Positions 1 through 5,256 of a stretch of DNA of 20,202 bases are shown in pieces (within the stretch, counting starts at the first letter, position 1; every line of letters begins with the position of its first letter). Both the position numbers and the translations under genes were made by a program. Source of the stretch: Synergistaceae bacterium UBA1358 (GTDB lineage: Bacteria > Synergistota > Synergistia > Synergistales > Synergistaceae); assembly GCA_002306075.1 (NCBI GenBank), contig DBRW01000067.1, forward strand, positions 1-20,202, in the 5' to 3' direction. The notes under the pieces were generated by a model. That model did no database searches. It was given only the letters and a program-made list of their open reading frames with translations, and was not told the DNA's origin.

Positions 1-125
1 CACAGACGCAGCGATTCCACTTCCTCGACCGTCAGAACGATCACATCATCTGCGCTGCCTTCGGGGATGAAGCGCAGATTTTCGGGTATCGAGCACACTC
101 TTCTGCATTTTGTCTCTCTGGGCAA
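1..125 (-). CDS. DUF134 family DNA-binding protein, 5' part only
   Basis: The first 41 codons of a minus-strand gene run off the left edge. The start is TTG at 125-123, preceded by a strong ribosome binding site (GGGAGG, about 5 nt upstream). The N-terminus reads MPRETKCRRVCSIPEN and continues with a LRFIPEG stretch and an acidic VLTVEEVESLRL segment. This is the characteristic opening of DUF134 proteins: a CRRVC cysteine pair, then a helix leading into a helix-turn-helix related to sigma-70 region 4. Family members are small (about 100-150 residues) and often sit near NifX/NifB-like dinitrogenase-cofactor or MinD-type ATPase genes; any such neighbour would lie left of the window. Seen: N-terminus, RBS, promoter and operator-like palindrome. 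Known: family likeness. Inferred: a DNA-binding regulator, perhaps of its own gene. Confidence 0.8.
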   Translation of the reverse strand, partial: MPRETKCRRVCSIPENLRFIPEGSADDVIVLTVEEVESLRL

Positions 126-141
126 TTTGATCCTCCCTTTA

Positions 142-155
142 TGTGCATATGCACA
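142..155. promoter_or_regulatory. Perfect 14-bp palindrome at the DUF134 transcription start (candidate operator)
   Basis: TGTGCATATGCACA is its own reverse complement across all 14 bases. It begins 7 nt after the -10 box of the DUF134 promoter, so it covers the expected +1 to +14 region and ends before the ribosome binding site. A bound protein there would block initiation. Because the gene encodes a predicted helix-turn-helix protein, autoregulation is the simplest reading, but that is inference. Confidence 0.6.
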
Positions 156-162
156 CTATGGA

Positions 163-191
163 AATATATCCCTCTGTCCGGGATACGTCAA
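163..191 (-). promoter_or_regulatory. Sigma-70-type promoter of the DUF134 gene
   Basis: Read on the minus strand there is TTGACG (191-186), a 17-nt spacer, and TATATT (168-163). Five of six bases match the -35 consensus and five of six the -10 consensus, with ideal spacing. Transcription would start about 7 nt downstream, near 155-156, giving a leader of roughly 30 nt to the TTG start. Confidence 0.75.
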
Positions 192-267
192 GGATCGATC
201 TGTAATTTGAGATCTATTGATTTATCCAGATATCCAAATAATATAATAATGTAAACATTGATTTTAC

Positions 268-309
268 ACCCGGACTGTGTTGCTTTCAGTAATCCGGGTC
301 TCATTACTG
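268..309. repeat. Two overlapping dyads just upstream of the small-RNA promoter
   Basis: A 7-bp stem ACCCGGA (268-274) pairs with TCCGGGT (293-299) across 18 nt. A second 7-bp dyad, CAGTAAT (287-293) and ATTACTG (303-309), is separated by 9 nt and overlaps the first at position 293. The second dyad ends exactly where the candidate -35 box at 310 begins, so it is placed like an operator or activator site. No T-run follows, so neither looks like a terminator. Confidence 0.4.
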
Positions 310-338
310 ATGACAGATTTTAATTTTCTGTGTATTCT
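310..338 (+). promoter_or_regulatory. Candidate promoter of the 346-534 RNA
   Basis: ATGACA (310-315) matches the -35 consensus at five of six positions. It is followed by a 17-nt spacer and TATTCT (333-338), which matches the -10 consensus at four of six. The start would fall near 345-346, just before the GC-rich left arm of a long-range stem. Confidence 0.45.
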
Positions 339-345
339 GACAACT

Positions 346-534
346 AGGAAGCGCCCCGTCCGCTATAGCAATTGATCATACGATCTACAGAAATCAAGGT
401 ACAAGGCAACGAGTTCCAGATTCCCGTATCGCAGTTTCAGTTACAAGGCGGCGCAAGTCCGGATCTTCCACAGAGACCGGAGCGGGGCGTTACAAAAGAG
501 AAAGAGCTGGGTCCCCGAGGCCCGGCTCTTTTTT
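346..534 (+). ncRNA. Candidate structured small RNA, class unknown
   Basis: A promoter-like element, a region with strong long-range pairing and an intrinsic terminator line up to define an RNA of about 190 nt. The segment CGCCCCGTCCG (352-362) pairs with CGGAGCGGGGCG (478-489) through about eleven pairs with one G-U and one bulge, closing a loop of about 115 nt. Inside lie two related blocks starting ACAAGGC at 401 and 443. A terminator follows at 502-534. An open frame of 150 codons (372-824) crosses the locus, but it has no ribosome binding site, runs through the terminator and repeats, and has arginine/serine-rich noise-like composition, so I do not call it a gene. Size, isolation and a closing stem fit a 6S-like regulator, but I recognise no diagnostic 6S sequence. 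SRP RNA, RNase P RNA and tmRNA signatures are absent. Confidence 0.45.
502..534 (+). terminator. Intrinsic terminator of the small-RNA locus
   Basis: A 10-bp stem AAGAGCTGGG (502-511) pairs with CCCGGCTCTT (521-530) with one G-U pair around a 9-nt loop, ending in a run of six T (529-534). On the other strand the stem is followed by TTTCTCTTTT, so it may also stop minus-strand read-through from the SYLF gene. Confidence 0.8.
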
Positions 535-546
535 GCAATGGTCATT

Positions 547-600
547 GCGGAGAATTTGCTCGCTTCGCATCGCGGGGAATTCGCGGCCAAGAGCCGCGAA
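547..600. repeat. Imperfect direct repeat plus perfect 8-bp hairpin
   Basis: GCGGAGAATTTGCTCGC (547-563) and GCGGGGAATTCGCGGCC (572-588) are imperfect copies 25 bases apart. The second overlaps a perfect hairpin, TTCGCGGC (580-587) with GCCGCGAA (593-600) around a 5-nt loop. There is no T-run, so a terminator is unlikely; the layout is more like a dispersed REP-type repeat. Confidence 0.5.
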
Positions 601-800
601 AGTTCAAAACCGTCCGTCCTTCCCGAGATAATAGTACTCTTCCTAGACGATCATTCGGGTGCGAATTATTAAAAGATTTTACATTCGATTTGCAATCGCT
701 TCACGTGACCGTTTTTTGTCTCAGTTTCACACGGCGGCTCACCACCGCGCTTCACCATGGTATTTGTGCTAAATCAGCGCCGCAAGATACCCCAATTTCC

Positions 801-928
801 GCAATTTGGGCAGATCGGAGATGACAGCGACGCAACATGCAGCGGTTCAAGCAGAGGCGTATTGGGCATACGTTGACGCGCAGGATCGCAAATGTTGCTA
901 AGCTAGCGCTCCGATATGCCCAAATTGC
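801..928. repeat. 20-bp inverted repeat bounding a 128-bp unit
   Basis: The left arm at 801-820 and the reverse complement of the right arm at 909-928 match at 19 of 20 bases (core ATTTGGGCA, then ATCGGAG). Pairing resumes further in: GCAACAT (832-838) faces ATGTTGC (892-898). A third copy of part of the arm, TTGGGCATA at 862-870, lies inside and also pairs with 915-923. No target-site duplication is evident outside the arms. The right arm ends 6 bases from the stop codon of the SYLF gene. Candidates are a miniature inverted-repeat element or a structured 3' untranslated region. Confidence 0.6.
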
Positions 929-934
929 CCCCTG

Positions 935-1636
935 CTAGGGAGCTTTTTTGACAAGAATATTCAAACTGTCAACGAGGGGCTTGATCCTCTTATCATTAGC
1001 CGGCCTCTTAAGTGCCGCCGCGGCAGACAGGTCCCTGCCCCAGTATGCCCTGTTTGCATCCCTGTTCTGGTTCAGGACTGATCCCTCAAACGACATCCCG
1101 GCAAAGAGCCCCTTTGACATCGAATAACTGTAGATCGAGGCTTTGGCACGCGAGTCCGTGGCAGCGGATGCATCCCTTCCTACAGGGCCTGCGGCTACGG
1201 CAACGTCGGCTCCTAGTTTGAAGCTGTTTCCGCCTGTGAACGCCCTGAGACCGGCCTCATTCGTTATAACAAGGACAAGGCCCACAGACTGCGCACCGAT
1301 CTGTATTCCTATCGATGCGCCCGACAAGCTCATGAAGGATGGGCCGTTCCAGGTACCGTTCGGGTTTCTGAGAAGGACAAGCCCTTCCCCCACCTGACCG
1401 CCTATCATGAGTCCGGCCTTCGTGACAGCAGGGAAAATAGCGACGCCTTTGCCCGATTTGATCACATCTGCCAGGCTTGATGAGTCGCTCTGCTCAGTCA
1501 TCTCACGAATAAGTTCGGCAGAAAGCCTGATCCTTCTTTCATGGGCTTTTTCTTCGGCAAGGGCGGATATGCCTGAAGAAAAGATGACTGCCGCCGCCAG
1601 GATAAGTATAGCCAACCGAGATCTTGGACTTTTCAT
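935..1636 (-). CDS. Secreted SYLF-domain (Ysc84/DUF500) lipid-binding family protein
   Basis: The frame stays open upstream to 1672, but the likely start is the second of two adjacent ATG codons (1636). There GGGGG lies about 7 nt upstream and the product begins directly with a Sec signal peptide: MKSPRSR, a hydrophobic stretch, then a likely cut after ALA before EEKAHERR. The mature part fits the SYLF domain: a helical start, then GKGVAIFPAVTKAGLMIGGQ, glycine-rich strands with GPSFMSLSGASIGIQIGAQS, and AGPVGRDASAATD. In eukaryotes the family binds phosphoinositides; bacterial members are periplasmic or outer-membrane proteins of poorly defined role. It is transcribed away from the HIT gene, with about 113 bp between the two starts, and its 3' end abuts the long inverted repeat. 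No partner gene is visible. Confidence 0.85.
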   Translation of the reverse strand: MKSPRSRLAILILAAAVIFSSGISALAEEKAHERRIRLSAELIREMTEQSDSSSLADVIKSGKGVAIFPAVTKAGLMIGGQVGEGLVLLRNPNGTWNGPSFMSLSGASIGIQIGAQSVGLVLVITNEAGLRAFTGGNSFKLGADVAVAAGPVGRDASAATDSRAKASIYSYSMSKGLFAGMSFEGSVLNQNRDANRAYWGRDLSAAAALKRPANDKRIKPLVDSLNILVKKAP

Positions 1637-1694
1637 CATAATTCCCCCGTTCATAGTTTTCCGTATATACACTTTCTTTTATACCATAAGTGAT

Positions 1695-1723
1695 GGCAAT
1701 TGCTATGTAAAAAGAACTATAAT
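1695..1723 (+). promoter_or_regulatory. Candidate promoter for the HIT-yigZ operon
   Basis: A perfect -10 box TATAAT lies at 1718-1723, about 15 nt before the ribosome binding site (GGAG, 1738-1741) of the HIT gene. At 17-nt spacing the -35 position reads GGCAAT, a poor match, so activity may depend on an activator or on the strong -10 box. Confidence 0.5.
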
Positions 1724-1749
1724 ATGGAAAGATCAGCGGAGACAAGGCG

Positions 1750-2262
1750 GTGGCTAAAGTTATGGAAAACAAGATATTCGCTCCCTGGAGGATGGCATAT
1801 ATCCTCTCAAACTCGGACGACAACGTACAAAAAGAACCTGGATGCATCTTCTGTGAATTTCCAAAAATGAACGACGACGAAAAAAACCTCATCCTTCACC
1901 GTGGGAAAGAATGCTTTGTCATACTGAACGCCTTCCCCTACAATCCCGGACACCTGATGGTCGTACCCTACCGCCACACCGCAGACATGCCCGGCCTGAC
2001 GGCAAGCGAACTGGCGGAGATGATGTCGCTCTGCCAGACAGCGCACAGAGTCCTTACGGAGGTCATGAACCCCCACGGGTTCAACCTTGGCATGAACCTC
2101 GGAAAAGTCGCCGGTGCCGGGATAGATCAGCACCTCCACATGCATATCGTTCCCCGCTGGAACGGCGACACCAACTTCATGCCCGTACTCGGAGAAGTCA
2201 GGGTCATATCCGAAGCTCTCAATTCAACATGGAAAAGGCTGAAGGAAACGTGGCCGAAATAG
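1750..2262 (+). CDS. HIT family nucleotide hydrolase/transferase (histidine triad)
   Basis: A 170-residue HIT-domain protein. The triad is plain: HLHMHIV with His128, His130 and His132, followed by PRWNGDTNF. This ending is typical of the Ap4A-phosphorylase/Fhit-like branch of HIT proteins. A CIFC pair (Cys32, Cys35) resembles the zinc-binding CxxC of this branch, and FPYNPGHLMVVPYRH is the conserved beta-strand segment before the catalytic loop. The central His attacks the alpha-phosphate of nucleotide substrates such as dinucleoside polyphosphates or adenylates; the exact substrate cannot be told. Start: GTG at 1750 with GGAG 8 nt upstream. An in-frame ATG at 1762 has no ribosome binding site, though homologues often start near it. 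The 3' end overlaps yigZ. Confidence 0.88.
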   Translation: MAKVMENKIFAPWRMAYILSNSDDNVQKEPGCIFCEFPKMNDDEKNLILHRGKECFVILNAFPYNPGHLMVVPYRHTADMPGLTASELAEMMSLCQTAHRVLTEVMNPHGFNLGMNLGKVAGAGIDQHLHMHIVPRWNGDTNFMPVLGEVRVISEALNSTWKRLKETWPK

Positions 2263-2915
2263 ATCGGAACGTTACCTTCATAGCTCCCGCAAAGGAGACA
2301 GACGTTGAGATAACGGTCAAAAGATCACGTTTCATCGGATCCGTGCGCATAGCCTTAGACCCGGATGCGGCTTCGGAAAAAATAAAGAAATTTCCGGAAA
2401 TATTCCCCAAGGCGAACCACCATTGCTGGGCCTACAGGATAGGTTCAGAAAACATCCTGGAACACTGCTCGGATGCCGGAGAACCCGCAGGCACTGCGGG
2501 GCGCCCGATCTTGGGCATGCTGAAGAGATATTCTCTCCAGAACACCCTGCTTGTCGTGACCCGATACTTCGGAGGGATAAAACTCGGGGTGAGGGGACTG
2601 ATAGAAGCTTACGGAGAGGCTGCGGAGCTTGCCATAAAAGAGGCCGGATCCGTTGAGATGGAATTCAGCCTTTCTCTCGGTCTCTCATGCTCCTATGAAC
2701 ACTCAAAGACCCTCATCTCATCCCTGAAGAAATGGGGTTTCGGGGAGGATCGGATCACTGCGGTGTACGGGGAAAACGTTGAGATCAGCCTCTATGTCCC
2801 ATGTTCTTCAAAACCGGACATTGCTACTTCGCTTGAAGAGATGTACTCAAGAGGCATGCTTCAGAAACTTGAATGGGGGAGCAGCGCTGTTCCCACACGC
2901 AGGTACAAACAGTAA
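2229..2915 (+). CDS. yigZ: YigZ/IMPACT family protein
   Basis: About 228 residues, the usual length for bacterial YigZ (E. coli about 204). The N-terminal UPF0029/IMPACT domain shows KRSRFIGSV, then HHCWAYRIG, the signature SDAGEPAGTAGRPIL, and VTRYFGGIKLGVRGLIEAYGEA. The remaining 80-90 residues form the ferredoxin-like C-terminal domain (DUF1949). Relatives bind ribosomes or translation factors (eukaryotic IMPACT modulates GCN2); the bacterial role is unresolved. The frame is open far upstream inside the HIT gene, but homology starts only near 2250. I chose ATG 2229 (34-nt overlap with the HIT gene); GTG 2250, with AAGGA just before it, is a credible alternative. The overlap implies translational coupling. 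The stop sits in the left arm of a shared terminator. Confidence 0.88.
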   Translation: MEKAEGNVAEIDRNVTFIAPAKETDVEITVKRSRFIGSVRIALDPDAASEKIKKFPEIFPKANHHCWAYRIGSENILEHCSDAGEPAGTAGRPILGMLKRYSLQNTLLVVTRYFGGIKLGVRGLIEAYGEAAELAIKEAGSVEMEFSLSLGLSCSYEHSKTLISSLKKWGFGEDRITAVYGENVEISLYVPCSSKPDIATSLEEMYSRGMLQKLEWGSSAVPTRRYKQ

Positions 2916-2942
2916 AAATCCTCTGCCTCGCTGTTTTTACTG
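2910..2942. terminator. Bidirectional terminator containing both stop codons
   Basis: CAGTAAAAA (2910-2918) and TTTTTACTG (2934-2942) form a perfect 9-bp stem around a 15-nt loop, with T-runs in both directions. The yigZ stop TAA (2913-2915) is in the left arm and the pbpC stop (2939-2937, read on the minus strand) is in the right arm, so each gene ends with the same CAG TAA AAA. Confidence 0.65.
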
Positions 2943-5228
2943 AACTTCTTCAAGAAGCGGCAGTTCTTCCTTCAGCTCTTCCGCACTTCCCGATCTGACC
3001 GTTATCCATACATGGGCAGAGCTGCCGGATGCGTCAGCGGCAGAGATCTTATGTCTGCCCTCTTTCATCTGCCACCAGACCTTCCCAGAATTTTCTGAGG
3101 GCAGAGCGAGCTCTCCGTCAACGAACCAGTAAATTTCCCCTTCGCCGCCCTTTGAATCCAGAAGTATCTTCCCTCCGCGGCTTCCCATTATGTAAGAGGC
3201 TTCATTACGGGGCGACGTTATCTCTATATGGGAAACGGAACTCCTGCTTCCCGTTTCTGATAAGAAAAGCTCAATCTCAGGAGGCCAATCCACCTCAGGC
3301 CCGTTCACTCCCATCACATGCAGCCTGCAGGGTTCCCTCGAAGAGATGCCTTCGATGTAAAGATCTGTTGCGCCTGACGGACAGAACGGATTGCGCGGGG
3401 AACCCGAGAGCGGACACACCTCGCCATTCATTACTTCGGAGGGATACTTGAACCAATTCGTACCCTGGGGTGTGATCTTTCTCATGATCCGTACAGCGGG
3501 CGGAGCCGCTGTCCTGATGCCTACCAGTTCCTCGTGCGGCTTACCTGTCGGGTCTCCGAGCCAGACGACCAGCGTATAAGGTTTTGTGACCGCGGCAGTC
3601 CATGCATCTCGTAAACCGTACGAGGTGCCGGTCTTGAAGGCAATTACAGTCCCTTCTTCGCCGAATAGCTCCCTGTAAAGTGGCATGAGCCTCCTCTCGT
3701 CCTTCAGTATGTCGATCGTCAAAGCCGCTGCCCCGCTTGATATGACACTTCTTTTTTCAGGTGAAGGGGGTTCTTCGATCCAGCTGATGATGCTGTAGTT
3801 TCCTCCGGCTGCCAGAGTTCTGTATGCTCCCGCAGCCTCCAACAGGCTCACCTCGCATCCGCCTAGCACCAGACTGTCTCCGTACCACCCGGCATCCTTT
3901 GTGATGCCGCTGAAGCCGAGCCTCCTGTAAAGATCCAGGAGCCTGTTCGGGCCGATGCTCCGTAGGACTCTGACTGCCGGGACATTTAGTGAATCGGCAA
4001 GGGCCGTTCTTGCCGGGACCGGCCCCCTGTAAAGCCTGTCAAAGTTGCGGGGCGCTGTTTGTCCCATAGACATGGGGGTATCCGCTAGCATGGATGACGG
4101 GGTAAGTTTTCCAGACTCAAAAGCGAGCGCATATGCGAAAGGCTTCAGCAGAGAACCGGGAGAACGTGGCGAACTTCCGCAGTCGACCCAGGAGGCCGGC
4201 CCCTCTCCCCCTGCCCTGATATTTCCAACATAGGCCCTTACCAGGCCTGTCTCGTTCTCAACTATCACAGCCGCAGCCGTGATCTCACGGGGAAGTCCCG
4301 AAAGCGCGAGCCTGAGTTCCTGCTCGAGGATATCCTGCATCCTTCTGTCTATGGAAGATCTTATGCGTCCGTATCTGTCACGAAGTCCCGGAGATCCCCC
4401 CTGGGCCGCGGCATGCGCCGCAGCTTCACTGCACGAAGAGGGTATCGCAAAGCGTTTCGCCGGTACAGATCCAAGCTTTGCCCTCCGAACTTCATCGGAG
4501 GAGGCGACACTCAGCTCCTCAAGTCTGTCCAGCAGACGGTCCCTCAATGCCAGGACCCGCTCGGGATGCCTGTCAGGGCGGTAAAATGCCGGGCCTCTGA
4601 GCAAGCCTGCAAGGACGACGGCTTCAGAAAGCGACAACTCCTTTGCAGGTTTGCCGAACCAGGCCCTCGCAGCTGCTTCAACGCCCCTGATGTTGGATCC
4701 GAACGGCGCCTTGTTAAGGTAAAGCTCCAGGATCCTGCTTTTCGTCATCAGCCTTTCCAGCTGTACTGCCTGCCAGAACTCGACCGCTTTGTTCAAGGGC
4801 GTTCTCTTTCTTGGTACAGAGAGCCTTATCAGCTGCGTTGTTATCGTTGAGCCCCCGGATACCACCTTGCCGGCTTTGATATTCTGGATCATCGCTCTCA
4901 GGAGGGATATGCCGTCTACACCGGGGTGGTAATAAAATCCTCTGTCTTCAAGCGCGACTGCGACTCTGGGCATCCATATCCCCATTTCGTCCAGAGGAAC
5001 AGGCAGGGACCACTCTTCATTTTCTGAAAGATATCCCCTGAGAGGGATCCCCCTCTTGTCCGTGACCACTGTGGACCAGTCCCACTGTGATATTTTCCGA
5101 ACTGGGACCGATAATGCCGCAGTAAGAAAGACTAAAACAAGTATGACCGGCAGGGCCAGGAGATGCCGGTCCCTGCCGGAGGCTTTGATCTTGTTTGAAA
5201 TACCTGATATGTATCGTCCGAGCTTCAT
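2937..5228 (-). CDS. pbpC: Penicillin-binding protein 1C (bifunctional peptidoglycan synthase)
   Basis: A 763-residue class A PBP, close to the usual 1C length. After a membrane anchor (about residues 23-42) comes the GT51 glycosyltransferase: EDRGFYYHPGVD with catalytic Glu94, GGSTITTQL (125-133), and LYLNKAPFG followed by RGVEAAARAWFGK. The transpeptidase has SxxK as SLLK (Ser359, Lys362), SxN as SLN (413-415) and KTGTS (532-536). The tail (about 690-750) is a beta-rich PBP1C C-terminal domain containing the segment YWFVDGEL. The enzyme polymerises lipid II and could cross-link strands at the outer face of the inner membrane. It follows the alpha-2-macroglobulin gene after 28 bp, the classic yfhM-pbpC arrangement. 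ATG 5228 has no good ribosome binding site, so coupling to the upstream gene is likely. All catalytic motifs are intact. Confidence 0.95.
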   Translation of the reverse strand: MKLGRYISGISNKIKASGRDRHLLALPVILVLVFLTAALSVPVRKISQWDWSTVVTDKRGIPLRGYLSENEEWSLPVPLDEMGIWMPRVAVALEDRGFYYHPGVDGISLLRAMIQNIKAGKVVSGGSTITTQLIRLSVPRKRTPLNKAVEFWQAVQLERLMTKSRILELYLNKAPFGSNIRGVEAAARAWFGKPAKELSLSEAVVLAGLLRGPAFYRPDRHPERVLALRDRLLDRLEELSVASSDEVRRAKLGSVPAKRFAIPSSCSEAAAHAAAQGGSPGLRDRYGRIRSSIDRRMQDILEQELRLALSGLPREITAAAVIVENETGLVRAYVGNIRAGGEGPASWVDCGSSPRSPGSLLKPFAYALAFESGKLTPSSMLADTPMSMGQTAPRNFDRLYRGPVPARTALADSLNVPAVRVLRSIGPNRLLDLYRRLGFSGITKDAGWYGDSLVLGGCEVSLLEAAGAYRTLAAGGNYSIISWIEEPPSPEKRSVISSGAAALTIDILKDERRLMPLYRELFGEEGTVIAFKTGTSYGLRDAWTAAVTKPYTLVVWLGDPTGKPHEELVGIRTAAPPAVRIMRKITPQGTNWFKYPSEVMNGEVCPLSGSPRNPFCPSGATDLYIEGISSREPCRLHVMGVNGPEVDWPPEIELFLSETGSRSSVSHIEITSPRNEASYIMGSRGGKILLDSKGGEGEIYWFVDGELALPSENSGKVWWQMKEGRHKISAADASGSSAHVWITVRSGSAEELKEELPLLEEVQ

Positions 5229-5256
5229 ATCAAAGGATCGGGAATAAGCTTAGTCC

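Larger units (their letters stand above)
535..934. other. Gene-free stretch with repeats
   Basis: About 400 bases without a convincing gene. No frame has a ribosome binding site, family likeness or plausible codon use. It contains a direct repeat and perfect hairpin at 547-600, a palindromic TCACGTGA near 700, a small CCCAA/TTGGG hairpin at 791-810 and the long inverted repeat at 801-928. It could be a decayed or non-autonomous mobile element, or the long 3' region of the SYLF gene. Confidence 0.5.

Noticed and set aside
346..534. tracrRNA or CRISPR-associated RNA
   Set aside because: The AAGGC...GTCCG resemblance is short, there is no Cas gene and no repeat array in the window, and no anti-repeat can be tested here.
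346..534. cis-acting riboswitch
   Set aside because: No plus-strand gene follows the terminator within 1.2 kb, and the next plus-strand gene has its own -10 box.
372..824. 150-codon open frame on the plus strand
   Set aside because: It runs through the intrinsic terminator, the perfect hairpin and part of the inverted repeat, has no ribosome binding site, and shows no recognisable domain.
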